Source: a virus
IMG/VR virus record: IMGVR_UViG_3300043823_000241
Coordinates: 1 to 31,063 of that record
Length of the DNA stretch: 31,063 bases
Direction: 5' to 3' (one strand)
A model generated the notes under the pieces. It had not been told where the DNA came from. It did no database searches and saw nothing but the letters and a program-made list of their open reading frames with translations. Shown here in pieces: positions 23,937-31,063 of this stretch. Positions within the stretch are counted from its first letter, which is position 1. The number at the start of each line of letters is the position of its first letter. Position numbers and translations under genes: made by a program.

Positions 23937-24437
23937 ATGTTTGAACTGTTGGGTATTGATTATTTCTTAGGACTAGTTCCTACATGGGTGCCTTGGGCTT
24001 TCGTAGTCATAGGTATTCTTTTATTTGTATTGGTACAATTCTTCCAATACCTAATACCTGTAATGTATAGATTTTTGGTTGTAACCAGTATTGAAATTTT
24101 GAGTGTTTTAATATTTGCTTTTGGATTTTATATTGATGGTAGACAAGACGTTATAATTAACGCAAAGAATGAAATTGAAAAGACAGTAACCGCACAGAAA
24201 GAAATAACTAACCAAGTCACAGCAGATTTACAAAAATCGTTGGACGATGAAAAGAAGAAACATGAAGCTATTATCAAGTCTATTCCAAAAATCATCACTA
24301 AAGCAGATGATGCTAAGTGTGTTGTTCCTAAGTCTTTTGTCGGCTTGCACAACAGCGCCGCAAAAGATACCGTTCCCAACACCACCACAGGAACTAATGG
24401 TAGCGCCACCGGAGTTGAACTGTTTACCGGAAAATGA
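23937..24437 (+). CDS. i-spanin-like (Rz) inner-membrane lysis protein
   Basis: A 166-residue protein with two N-terminal membrane helices (about 18-40 and 44-66), then a charged coiled coil (about 73-118: IDGRQDVIINAKNEIEKT, ITNQVTADLQKSLDDEKKKH) and a low-complexity Thr/Gly-rich end. Spanins join inner and outer membranes in the last step of Gram-negative lysis. The identification rests on this topology and on an out-of-phase lipoprotein gene nested in its 3' half, the classic Rz/Rz1 arrangement. Two helices rather than one is unusual for lambda Rz. Confidence 0.75.
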   Translation: MFELLGIDYFLGLVPTWVPWAFVVIGILLFVLVQFFQYLIPVMYRFLVVTSIEILSVLIFAFGFYIDGRQDVIINAKNEIEKTVTAQKEITNQVTADLQKSLDDEKKKHEAIIKSIPKIITKADDAKCVVPKSFVGLHNSAAKDTVPNTTTGTNGSATGVELFTGK

Positions 24438-24561
24438 TAACGTAAAGTTATCTGAATTGACTACAATCATTACTGAGAATTATGCTATGTATTATGATTT
24501 AGTAACAAAATATAAAGCTTGGCAAGATTGGGCAACGAAAGAAAAAGAAGCGAATCAATGA
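24247..24561 (+). CDS. o-spanin-like (Rz1) outer-membrane lipoprotein
   Basis: A lipoprotein overlapping the i-spanin gene by 191 nt in the +1 frame. The signal (MMLSVLFLSLLSAC, Cys at residue 34) has a lipobox, and the mature part opens with a proline-rich stretch (PQKIPFPTPPQELMVAPPEL), a hallmark of Rz1 proteins. A helix with ITENYAMYYDLV and a WQDWATKEKEANQ end follow. The true start could be 24247, 24262 or 24307. Only the first two leave a basic n-region. The stop overlaps the next ATG. Confidence 0.8.
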   Translation: MKRRNMKLLSSLFQKSSLKQMMLSVLFLSLLSACTTAPQKIPFPTPPQELMVAPPELNCLPENDNVKLSELTTIITENYAMYYDLVTKYKAWQDWATKEKEANQ

Positions 24562-24929
24562 AAAAATTATTACTAACATGTGTACTCTTTTTATCTGGAT
24601 GTTCATTATATAACACCCTGTTTATGGCAGGCTTTGATAATAATGAATATGGTCTAGTTAATAAAATTAGAACCATCTCTGAATTGAAACAATGTGACGA
24701 TTACTCTATAAAAGTTATTTACGTAAATTCTTTGGAATTGAAAAACTATTCAGAATATATACCACATAACAAGTCTACAGTTGATTTGGTGAATACACTT
24801 TATACAATTGTAAATGAATTGAAGTTAAAGCAACAACCTATTAGTCCTGCTTATTGTGAATTAAAGATGGATGCAATTTATAAATCAGCAGAAGATATTC
24901 AACGTGTTGTGGGGAGTAAACCAAGATGA
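24558..24929 (+). CDS. Small lipoprotein of the lysis cassette
   Basis: A 123-residue lipoprotein from ATG 24558 (ATGA overlap with the o-spanin). The signal peptide is MKKLLLTCVLFLSGC with lipidated Cys15. The mature part (SLYNTLFMAGFDNNEYGLVN, then QCDDYSIK and a helical end) has two further Cys (about 58 and 110) that could pair in the periplasm. Not a known family to me. Position suggests a role in lysis or in blocking outer-membrane entry (superinfection), both inferred. Confidence 0.75.
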   Translation: MKKLLLTCVLFLSGCSLYNTLFMAGFDNNEYGLVNKIRTISELKQCDDYSIKVIYVNSLELKNYSEYIPHNKSTVDLVNTLYTIVNELKLKQQPISPAYCELKMDAIYKSAEDIQRVVGSKPR

Positions 24930-25135
24930 GCGCAGCCCAAGATTTAGCAGTACAAGTACAAGCAATTCAACAACAATATACTGCTGGTCAAATCTCAGCA
25001 GAAGATTATAAAGAATTGATTGGTGATATGAACCTGGCACAAACTATTTCAGATAATGCTGCCGTGTTTGAAGAAGAACAAGAAGCACGTGCAATTATAT
25101 TAGGTGCTATCCAACTGGCTGAAGCCATTTATTAA
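24926..25135 (+). CDS. Small acidic helical protein
   Basis: A 69-residue Ala/Gln/Glu-rich helical protein (IQQQYTAGQISAEDYKELIG). The QISAEDYKEL pattern recalls short phage helical-hairpin proteins of unknown function. No signal peptide and no clear membrane helix. It overlaps the previous stop by 4 nt and is followed after 10 nt by the next gene. Confidence 0.65.
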   Translation: MSAAQDLAVQVQAIQQQYTAGQISAEDYKELIGDMNLAQTISDNAAVFEEEQEARAIILGAIQLAEAIY

Positions 25136-25145
25136 GGGGAATGAA

Positions 25146-25535
25146 ATGGGTATTTTAAAATTATTCGAAGCAGAAAAAATCACAGCAACAGTTGAACAGG
25201 ACGTCAAAAAAGTTGAAGTTGATGTTGCAACAGAATTAAAGAATGTTTTTACTAAGGCAAAAGCTGAAGCTACACAAGCAAATACTGATGTTGCTAACTT
25301 AAAAATCCAATTGGCACAAGCAATCAAGAAAGCCGCAGATTTATCTGAAAAGGCACGAGATGCTGCTACTGCCGCTGCTGAGAAAGCAAAAGCGGATGCT
25401 GATGAATTATTGGAAGAAGCAAAGAATCATGGTGATATGGCAGTTGCACAAGCCAGTCAAATTGTTATTGCTCCAACCACTACCGAAACACCACCTGCTC
25501 AACCTGCTCTGGCGCAACCAACACAGGCACAATAA
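25146..25535 (+). CDS. Ala-rich coiled-coil protein
   Basis: A 129-residue protein from ATG 25146, chosen for the AAGGGG ribosome site 9 nt upstream. The body is one long helix (about 12-112) of Ala/Lys/Glu repeats (KAEATQANTDVANLKIQLAQ, AATAAAEKAKADADELLEEA), probably an oligomeric coiled coil. The tail is Thr/Pro/Gln-rich (TTTETPPAQPALAQPTQAQ). It lies 1 nt before the endolysin gene. Function unknown; a periplasm-spanning or virion role cannot be told apart. Confidence 0.7.
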   Translation: MGILKLFEAEKITATVEQDVKKVEVDVATELKNVFTKAKAEATQANTDVANLKIQLAQAIKKAADLSEKARDAATAAAEKAKADADELLEEAKNHGDMAVAQASQIVIAPTTTETPPAQPALAQPTQAQ

Positions 25536-25536
25536 A

Positions 25537-26145
25537 ATGACTTTAGATGAATTTCACGCAATTGTACCCAACAATCCGTATGCGGACCAATGGGTAGATG
25601 CACTAAACAAAATATTACCACAGTATGATATTACTACACCTTTGCGTGTAGCTGCATTTATGGGTGAATGTTGTGTTGAATCGGCTAATTTTACAGCCAT
25701 TCAAGAAAATCTAAATTATAAAGCTGAATCTTTACATAGAACTTGGCCATCACATTTCCAAACTATGGAAATTGCTGAACAATATCAACATAATCCAGAA
25801 GCAATTGCTAACCGTGCATACGCTTGTCGTATGGGTAATGGTGATGAATCAACTGGTGATGGTTGGAGATATTGTGGTCGTGGATTAATCCAATTGACCG
25901 GTAAAGACAATTATCAAGCATTTGCTGATTCTATTCAAATGGCAGTAGAAGATGTACCTGCTTATATGGGTACATTTGATGGTGCCGTTCAATCCGCTTG
26001 TTACTTTTGGGAAAATGCCAACTTGAATGCTCATGCAGACCAAGGTGCTATTGACCAAATTTCTCATATTATTAATGGTGGCAGTTTAGGTGAAGAAGAA
26101 AGACGAGCACATTATCAACACGCTCTTCAAGTATTGGGTGGATAG
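25537..26145 (+). CDS. Endolysin, GH19 (chitinase-like lysozyme)
   Basis: A 202-residue muralytic enzyme from ATG 25537. The GH19 catalytic region is AAFMGECCVESANFTAIQEN (putative catalytic E48 and E57), then LNYKAESLHRTWPSHF and NRAYACRMGNGDESTGDGW. The core Y-C-G-R-G-L-I-Q-L-T-G-K signature (RGLIQLTGKDNY) is intact. The catalytic domain fills the whole protein; no separate wall-binding domain or signal peptide, so export depends on the holin. It ends with TAG directly joined to the holin ATG. Confidence 0.95.
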   Translation: MTLDEFHAIVPNNPYADQWVDALNKILPQYDITTPLRVAAFMGECCVESANFTAIQENLNYKAESLHRTWPSHFQTMEIAEQYQHNPEAIANRAYACRMGNGDESTGDGWRYCGRGLIQLTGKDNYQAFADSIQMAVEDVPAYMGTFDGAVQSACYFWENANLNAHADQGAIDQISHIINGGSLGEEERRAHYQHALQVLGG

Positions 26146-26667
26146 ATGCCAGATACTCTTAAAGAGTATGATAAGCTAAGTGCTAGTGAGAAGAAAAAAG
26201 AAGATTGGATGAATTCCAAGTGGCGTCCAATGATGGGTTGGATGTACATGGGTATTTGTTTGTTTGATTTCCTAGTTGCACCTATACTGTGGAGTTTATT
26301 ACAAGCTCTAGCTAATCATGGTGCAGTCAATTCACAATGGCAACCATTGACTCTCCAAGGCGCCGGATTGTTCCACCTCGCCATGGGTGCAGTTCTTGGT
26401 ATTGCTGCTTATGGTAGAACACAAGAAAAACTCAATGGTGCCAACAATGGTGGATTAACACCAGGTGGTCTATCCTCACCTTTAGGTGGTTCTCCTTTAG
26501 GTGGTTCAACAATGCCTATGTCACCAAGACCTATGTCTCCGATGTCACCATCATCGATTCCAGCGTCAACCTCGACCACAGTATCGGAAACAATTACCAC
26601 AACCCCAGCGGTACCTACACTCAAACCATTAGGTCCAGGTCCCGTTATGAATATGCCGGAGAGATAA
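26146..26667 (+). CDS. Holin (3TM/GTA-type holin superfamily-like)
   Basis: A 173-residue membrane protein. KWRPMMGWMYMGICLFDFLV, with the WRP motif before the first helix, and the later GLFHLAMGAVLGIAAYGRTQ, ending in an R-x-x-EK, fit the 3TM holin family (GTA_holin_3TM) as I know it. Two strong helices are seen (about 31-53 and 68-90). The tail from residue 100 is Pro/Ser/Gly/Thr-rich (SPLGGSPLGGST, PMSPRPMSPMSPSS) and much longer than usual. It forms the lesion that releases the endolysin. Adjacent to the endolysin with no gap. Confidence 0.8.
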   Translation: MPDTLKEYDKLSASEKKKEDWMNSKWRPMMGWMYMGICLFDFLVAPILWSLLQALANHGAVNSQWQPLTLQGAGLFHLAMGAVLGIAAYGRTQEKLNGANNGGLTPGGLSSPLGGSPLGGSTMPMSPRPMSPMSPSSIPASTSTTVSETITTTPAVPTLKPLGPGPVMNMPER

Positions 26668-26668
26668 A

Positions 26669-26842
26669 ATGAAAAAATCACTATTAATTGTATTAGCTGC
26701 ATTTTCTTTTACTGTACACGCAGAAACCAAGAAAATCTGCCACGATAAAGTGGTAAAGGGTAAAACCGTTTCGGTATGTAAAAATGTAAAGATTCACCAA
26801 GCTATATCCAATGCGGTAGCAATTCCGACTAAGAAAAAATGA
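26669..26842 (+). CDS. Small secreted two-cysteine peptide (57 aa)
   Basis: A 57-residue ORF starting 1 nt after the holin stop, with an ATGA overlap to the next gene. Signal peptide MKKSLLIVLAAFSFTVHA, cleaved before ETKK. The mature peptide of about 39 residues is basic (about ten Lys) with two Cys (KICHDK and SVCKNV) 13 residues apart, a likely disulphide hairpin in the periplasm. Perfect gene packing and a clean signal peptide support a real gene. Function unknown. Confidence 0.75.
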   Translation: MKKSLLIVLAAFSFTVHAETKKICHDKVVKGKTVSVCKNVKIHQAISNAVAIPTKKK

Positions 26843-27261
26843 GCGATAACGAAATTTCAGAAATTAAAGTTGATGTTGGTGTTTTAAAGACACAGGTATT
26901 GACTTTATCTGCAATTTGTAATAAACTAGATACGGTTATTGAAAAGCTGGTGGATCAACACGATAGACATATAGCAAAAGTGTATGATGACATGGATAGC
27001 CAAAGAAAAGAAAAAGACGAAGATATTTCCGAATTACATAGTAGAATCGATGCCGTTTTAGAAAAGGTACAAGATTCTGAGAAATGTATTATGGCAGAAA
27101 TACAAGATTTGAAGAAATCTATTTCCTCACATAGTGAGAATTCTAAACTACAATTTGAAAAATTGAGTCAATGGAAATGGATGATTGCAGGTGGTATGAT
27201 TGTTATATCATGGTTGATTTCTCACACAAACATTGATACAATAATTAAATCGATACATTAA
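26839..27261 (+). CDS. Tail-anchored coiled-coil membrane protein
   Basis: A 140-residue protein: N-terminal helical region (EISEIKVDVGVLKTQVLTLS), long charged coiled coil (about 40-105), then one C-terminal membrane helix (about 114-130: WKWMIAGGMIVISWLISH). From memory this layout is common in phage lysis cassettes and resembles the haemolysin XhlA family (coiled coil, C-terminal helix), which modulates holins. That family assignment is inferred from layout only. It closes the lysis cassette. Confidence 0.75.
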   Translation: MSDNEISEIKVDVGVLKTQVLTLSAICNKLDTVIEKLVDQHDRHIAKVYDDMDSQRKEKDEDISELHSRIDAVLEKVQDSEKCIMAEIQDLKKSISSHSENSKLQFEKLSQWKWMIAGGMIVISWLISHTNIDTIIKSIH

Positions 27262-27281
27262 TTATTTTTTGAACTTATATT

Positions 27282-28295
27282 ATGAGTGTTTTTATAGACA
27301 GGTCTTTCCTGTTACAAGTTGCGCCCAAATTACAAAGGTTTGCCAAGAAAAAGGACGACCTTTATAATTTCAGGTGCCCGCTTTGTGGCGACTCACAAAA
27401 AAATAAAGTTAAATCTCGTGGATACATTTTCCGCAAAAAGAATGACTACTTCTACATGTGTCATAATTGTGGAGTGTCGACCACATTCTATAATTTCTTG
27501 AAACAGGTTGATCCCAATCTACTACAAGAATATCAACTCGAAAGATATAAAAATGGTGAAACGGGGAACAACAATTATCCGAAACCCGAGTTTGAGGAAT
27601 TTAAGACGGAACAGCCTATCTTCAAACAAAAGCTCAACTTGGCGTCACTTAACTCGTTACCAGCGGCGCATTTTGCTAAGGTCTACGTTCAGCAACGACA
27701 GATTCCGGAGACCCTTTGGTCGGAACTATACTATGCGGAAGATTTCGCAACCTTTGTACAGAGTTTGGGGATTGAAAAAGACGGCCTTCACAAAGGTGAC
27801 AAACGGCTTGTCATCCCATTCTACGATAAAGAAAAGAATCTCGTGGCCATACAAGGTAGGTCTTTGGGTGAATCGAAACTCAGGTATATCACATTAAAAC
27901 TACATGATGACAATAAAAAGGTTTATGGTCTCGATAAAATAGATGAAGAAAAACTTGTATATGTTTTTGAAGGTCCAATCGATTCAATGTTTATCGAAAA
28001 TGCAGTAGCTACAGCAGACTCTAATTTGGAATCGATTACAGACGTTTTGGACAAATCCAAAGTTGTACTTGTGTTTGACAATGAACCACGTAATAAAGAG
28101 ATTGTGAATAAGATGGAACATGCCATCGATAATCATTTCAATGTGGTGATATGGCCTGAATTTATGGAAGAAAAAGATGTGAATGATATGGTCTTAGCTG
28201 GTTTCTCACCTGACGAAATTCAAGACATTATAGATAAGCATACAGCAGTAAATTTGAAAGCAAAAATGGAATTTGTGAACTGGAAAAAGGTATAA
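27282..28295 (+). CDS. 61: DNA primase (T4 gp61-like)
   Basis: Primase of the T4-type primosome, 337 residues (T4 gp61 342). N-terminal zinc site: C32-P-L-C35-G-D-S and C60-H-N-C63, as CPLCGDS...CHNCG. Then a linker and the TOPRIM core: LVIPFYDKEKNLVAIQGR, VYVFEGPIDSMFIENAVA (E230) and VVLVFDNEPRN (D266). C-terminal WPEFMEEKDVNDMVLAG, typical of DnaG/TOPRIM primases. It makes the primers for lagging-strand synthesis with the gp41 helicase encoded at 7683, about 18 kb away. Between 27340 and 27860 the codons are more GC-rich than in the flanks, perhaps a recombined patch. The ThyX gene follows by 1 nt. Confidence 0.95.
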   Translation: MSVFIDRSFLLQVAPKLQRFAKKKDDLYNFRCPLCGDSQKNKVKSRGYIFRKKNDYFYMCHNCGVSTTFYNFLKQVDPNLLQEYQLERYKNGETGNNNYPKPEFEEFKTEQPIFKQKLNLASLNSLPAAHFAKVYVQQRQIPETLWSELYYAEDFATFVQSLGIEKDGLHKGDKRLVIPFYDKEKNLVAIQGRSLGESKLRYITLKLHDDNKKVYGLDKIDEEKLVYVFEGPIDSMFIENAVATADSNLESITDVLDKSKVVLVFDNEPRNKEIVNKMEHAIDNHFNVVIWPEFMEEKDVNDMVLAGFSPDEIQDIIDKHTAVNLKAKMEFVNWKKV

Positions 28296-28296
28296 A

Positions 28297-28944
28297 ATGA
28301 ATGTAACATTAGTGAATTATTCACAAGATCCAAAAGGTCGAAATTTGTTGGAACAAATAGCATTTGCTGCGAGAGTGTCAAATCCAGCCAATCAAAATAA
28401 TAATGAATCGGCAGAAAAGTTGGTTCGTTACTTAATTAAACATAAACATTGGTCACCACTCGAAATGGTCAATGTATGTTTGGAGATAGAAACTACTAGA
28501 GATATTGCAAGACAAATTCTAAGGCATCGTTCTTTCTCATTCCAAGAATTCTCACAGAGATATGCTGATGCATCCCAATTAGGTTTTACATCTAGAGAAG
28601 CTAGAATGCAAGATAAAACTAATCGTCAAAATTCCATCGAAACGGATGATGAACAACTATTCAATGAATGGAATGAAAAACAATTAGAAGTCACAAAGAA
28701 ATGTTCTGAAGCATACTTTTGGGCTTTAGATATGGGTATTGCTAAAGAACAAGCCCGAGCGGTTTTACCTGAAGGTATTACAAATTCAAGAATGTATATG
28801 AATGGAACTCTGCGTTCTTGGGTTCACTATATACAACTCCGAAGCGGAATCGAAACACAAAAGGAACACAGAGAAATTGCTCATGCCTGCGCTAATGCGA
28901 TAGAGTCTATTTTTCCAATGATTACAGAATTCGTATCACAATAA
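28297..28944 (+). CDS. thyX: Flavin-dependent thymidylate synthase ThyX
   Basis: A 215-residue enzyme that makes dTMP from dUMP using FAD, NADPH and methylene-tetrahydrofolate. The ThyX signature is RHRSFSFQEFSQRY (residues 76-89; consensus RHR-x7-S-x-R). The C-terminal LRSWVHYIQLRSG, then AHACANAIESIFP, matches the substrate-binding helix region. Length is normal. It sits between primase and NrdA, so the phage carries its own nucleotide supply, as in cyanophages. Gap to nrdA is 27 nt with AAGG as ribosome site. Confidence 0.97.
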   Translation: MNVTLVNYSQDPKGRNLLEQIAFAARVSNPANQNNNESAEKLVRYLIKHKHWSPLEMVNVCLEIETTRDIARQILRHRSFSFQEFSQRYADASQLGFTSREARMQDKTNRQNSIETDDEQLFNEWNEKQLEVTKKCSEAYFWALDMGIAKEQARAVLPEGITNSRMYMNGTLRSWVHYIQLRSGIETQKEHREIAHACANAIESIFPMITEFVSQ

Positions 28945-28971
28945 TAACAATAACATTTTTAAGGCAAACGT

Positions 28972-30759
28972 ATGACTGAATATCTAGGTATCAAGATTGA
29001 TTTGGAACGGGATAAACTTTTTGATGAACTAGGAATAAAACGATTACAAGAATCGTACATGAAAGAAGATGAAACATCACCACAACATAGATTTGCATAC
29101 GTATCAAAAGCATTCGGAACAAATAAACAACATGCGCAACGATTATACGATTACAGCAGCAAACATTGGCTCTCTTATTCTACTCCCATTCTTTCTTTTG
29201 GGCGTAGTAAGCGTGGTATGCCTATATCATGTTTCCTTAATTATATTGAAGATACTGCGGAAGGTCTAGTTGATAACCTTTCTGAAACAAATTGGCTTTC
29301 TATGCTTGGGGGTGGTGTTGGTATTGGCTTCGGTATTAGGTCTGCTGATGACAAATCTACCGGAGTTATGCCTCACCTCAAAATCTACGATGCAAGTTCC
29401 CTCGCCTATCGCCAAGGAAGAACACGCCGTGGTTCTTATGCCGCCTATCTCGATATTTCCCACCCCGACATTATTGCTTTTTTAGAAATGAGGAAGCCAA
29501 CAGGCGACCAAAATCAACGTTGTTTGAATCTACATCATGGCATTAACATTAGTGATGACTTCATGCACATCATTGAAAAGTGTATGTTGGATCCAGAAGC
29601 GAAAGATGATTGGAACTTAGTTGATCCAGCATCCAATGAAGTTCGTGAAACTGTATCAGCTAAACACTTGTGGCAACAAATCTTAGAATTGCGTATGCAC
29701 ACAGGTGAACCATACATTCACTATATTGATACTAGTAATCGTGAACTTCCACAATTCCTAAAAGATAAAGGTTTAAAAGTTCACCAATCAAATCTTTGTT
29801 CCGAAATCATTCTTCCCACAAACGAACAAAGAACAGCAGTATGTTGTTTATCGAGTTTAAATTTGGAGACTTATGATGAATGGAAAAACGAACCTTTATT
29901 TCTTAAAGACGTTGCTGAAATGCTTGATAATGTCCTCCAGTATTTTATTGATAATGCTCCCGACAGTATTGCTCGTGCAAAGTATAGTGCCGAAAGGGAA
30001 CGGTCTATTGGTATTGGTGCTCTTGGGTTCCATGCTTACCTACAACGTAACGGTATCGCTTGGGAAGGTGTTATGGCCAAAGTTGCCAATAACAGAATCT
30101 TCAGTTCAATCAAAAAAGGTTTAGATGATGCAAATATTCAATTGGGTACCGAAAGGGGTGAAGCTCCTGATACGCTTGGTACTGGCCGTAGGTTTAGTCA
30201 TGTTATGGCTATTGCTCCCAATGCTTCTTCTTCCATTATCATGGGGAATACTAGTCCTTCTATTGAACCTTATCGTGCCAACGCTTATCGCCAAGACACT
30301 CTATCGGGTTCTTACCTAAACAAGAACAAGTACTTGGATAAAATTTTAAAGGAAAAATTACCAAATGAACAAGATTACGCTGATGCTTGGTCCAGCATTA
30401 TTGCTAATGATGGTTCTTGTCAGCACCTTGATATACTCCCTCAGGAAATCCGTGATATTTACAAGACCTCAATGGAAATTGACCAAAGATGGATTATTGA
30501 CCTGGCTGCGGACCGTCAAGTGTATATTGACCAAGCGCAATCATTAAACCTATTCTTTAGACCGGATGCACATATTAAATATATTCACGCTATACATTAT
30601 ATGGCATGGAAAAAAGGATTGAAAACTCTATACTATTGCCGTTCTGAAAAGATTGGTAAAGCGGATAAAGTTTCTAAGAAGATTGAGCGACAAGTGATTA
30701 AAGAACTTGATATGTCACAGATTGCTCAAGGTAATGATTGTATTGCATGTGAAGGGTAA
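28972..30759 (+). CDS. nrdA: Ribonucleotide reductase, class I alpha subunit (short form)
   Basis: A 595-residue catalytic subunit that reduces ribonucleotides to deoxyribonucleotides. Active-site residues as in class I: C87 in PISCFLN, N274/C276/E278 in NLCSEI, C291 in AVCCLSSLN, and the radical-path tyrosine pair in TLYYCRSEK. LGGGVGIGFGIRS, PNASSSIIMGNTSPSIEP and C-terminal DCIACEG (redox CxxC) are all present. T4 NrdA has 754 residues. The N-terminal ATP-cone (allosteric) region seems to be missing, so dATP feedback control may be absent. Followed by thioredoxin 3 nt later. Confidence 0.96.
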   Translation: MTEYLGIKIDLERDKLFDELGIKRLQESYMKEDETSPQHRFAYVSKAFGTNKQHAQRLYDYSSKHWLSYSTPILSFGRSKRGMPISCFLNYIEDTAEGLVDNLSETNWLSMLGGGVGIGFGIRSADDKSTGVMPHLKIYDASSLAYRQGRTRRGSYAAYLDISHPDIIAFLEMRKPTGDQNQRCLNLHHGINISDDFMHIIEKCMLDPEAKDDWNLVDPASNEVRETVSAKHLWQQILELRMHTGEPYIHYIDTSNRELPQFLKDKGLKVHQSNLCSEIILPTNEQRTAVCCLSSLNLETYDEWKNEPLFLKDVAEMLDNVLQYFIDNAPDSIARAKYSAERERSIGIGALGFHAYLQRNGIAWEGVMAKVANNRIFSSIKKGLDDANIQLGTERGEAPDTLGTGRRFSHVMAIAPNASSSIIMGNTSPSIEPYRANAYRQDTLSGSYLNKNKYLDKILKEKLPNEQDYADAWSSIIANDGSCQHLDILPQEIRDIYKTSMEIDQRWIIDLAADRQVYIDQAQSLNLFFRPDAHIKYIHAIHYMAWKKGLKTLYYCRSEKIGKADKVSKKIERQVIKELDMSQIAQGNDCIACEG

Positions 30760-30762
30760 AAA

Positions 30763-31011
30763 ATGAAACAGTTAATTAAATTTTCAGCAAGTTGGTGTCA
30801 ACCATGTAAATCGTTGGCAGGTAATTTCAAATATGTTGACATGAAAGATGTTGAATTAAAGAGTGTTGACATTGAAGAAGAATCTGACTTAGCAACACAA
30901 TATGGAATTCGTGGTGTACCAACAATGGTATTACTCGAAGATGGTAAAGAAGTTAAACGACACTCGGGTGTTTTGATGGCTGACGGAATTGAGGCGTTCA
31001 TACATGATTAA
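30763..31011 (+). CDS. Thioredoxin-like protein
   Basis: An 82-residue minimal thioredoxin. Redox motif SASWCQPCKS (Cys at 12 and 15; C-Q-P-C rather than the usual C-G-P-C), cis-Pro site GIRGVPTMVLL, and the closing strand-turn DGKEVKRHSG. Shorter than E. coli TrxA (109) by loss of N-terminal elements and a shorter end, as in many phage thioredoxins. Its position between NrdA and NrdB strongly suggests it re-reduces the reductase. The last 8 nt overlap the next gene. Confidence 0.93.
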   Translation: MKQLIKFSASWCQPCKSLAGNFKYVDMKDVELKSVDIEEESDLATQYGIRGVPTMVLLEDGKEVKRHSGVLMADGIEAFIHD

Positions 31012-31063
31012 GAAAACAGAAACAAAGGTTACAGATGAACGCACTTACTTTAAACCTTTTAAT
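31004..31063 (+). CDS. nrdB: Probable ribonucleotide reductase beta subunit (partial, 5' end only)
   Basis: Only 20 codons are in the window: MIKKTETKVTDERTYFKPFN. The YFKPF segment resembles the N-terminus of phage NrdB proteins (YYKPF-x-YPWA). The ATG starts inside the thioredoxin gene. The order nrdA-trx-nrdB supports this call, but the diiron-binding part lies outside. Confidence 0.7.
   Translation, partial: MIKKTETKVTDERTYFKPFN

Noticed and set aside
27508-27897. 129-residue +1-frame ORF inside the primase gene
   Set aside because: The composition (Arg/Ser/Asn) looks like a frame shadow of the more GC-rich codons there, and there is no convincing ribosome site. The primase frame is strongly conserved.

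Overview
The window is a tightly packed, AT-rich stretch of a T4-like myovirus genome of the cyanophage/pelagiphage type. Evidence is a full set of T4 replication and recombination homologues (gp43 polymerase, UvsX, gp41 helicase, gp61-type primase), aquatic T4-like hallmark genes (ThyX, NrdA, thioredoxin, start of NrdB), perfect T4 late-promoter octamers (TATAAATA), start/stop overlaps almost everywhere, and no ribosomal or housekeeping genes. The host must be Gram-negative: there are spanins, outer-membrane lipoproteins and a curli-type secretion channel. An uncultivated marine or freshwater phage is likely. The exact host cannot be read from the sequence.

Layout. (1) 1-1962, minus strand: a four-gene operon of two small paralogous membrane proteins, CsgF and CsgG (CsgG runs out of the window), read from a perfect late promoter at 2033-2040. 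(2) 1963-2078: divergent control region that also holds a perfect sigma70 promoter (TTGACA-N17-TATAAT) for the plus strand. (3) 2079-10469, plus strand: replication/recombination block (small conserved protein, gp43, two unknowns, UvsX, small protein, gp41, a DruA/DUF4338-like protein, small conserved protein). (4) 10471-16625: eight sugar/envelope genes (glycosyltransferases, an SDR epimerase, a methyltransferase, a YibB/HtrL-like protein, two GT9-like proteins). (5) 16683-23256: late block of proteins that look like internal head or virion components, starting at a perfect late promoter and ending at a strong intrinsic terminator. (6) 23283-27261: small proteins and the lysis cassette (overlapping spanins, GH19 endolysin, 3TM-type holin, small envelope proteins). 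(7) 27282-31063: primase, ThyX, NrdA, thioredoxin and the first codons of probable NrdB.

How it fits together. Blocks 3 and 7 copy DNA and make deoxynucleotides. Block 4 probably modifies a surface glycan of host or virion. Block 5 appears to build and load the head: three proteins in blocks 5-6 begin with a motif like the T4 internal-protein capsid-targeting sequence (MKTYQEFIAE), and two of these are enzymes (a KxDG ligase-like nucleotidyltransferase and a nucleotidyltransferase/P-loop kinase fusion), so they may be packaged and injected. Block 6 opens the cell. The late-expressed csgF-csgG operon without curlin subunits is the most striking accessory system. Its role is unknown.
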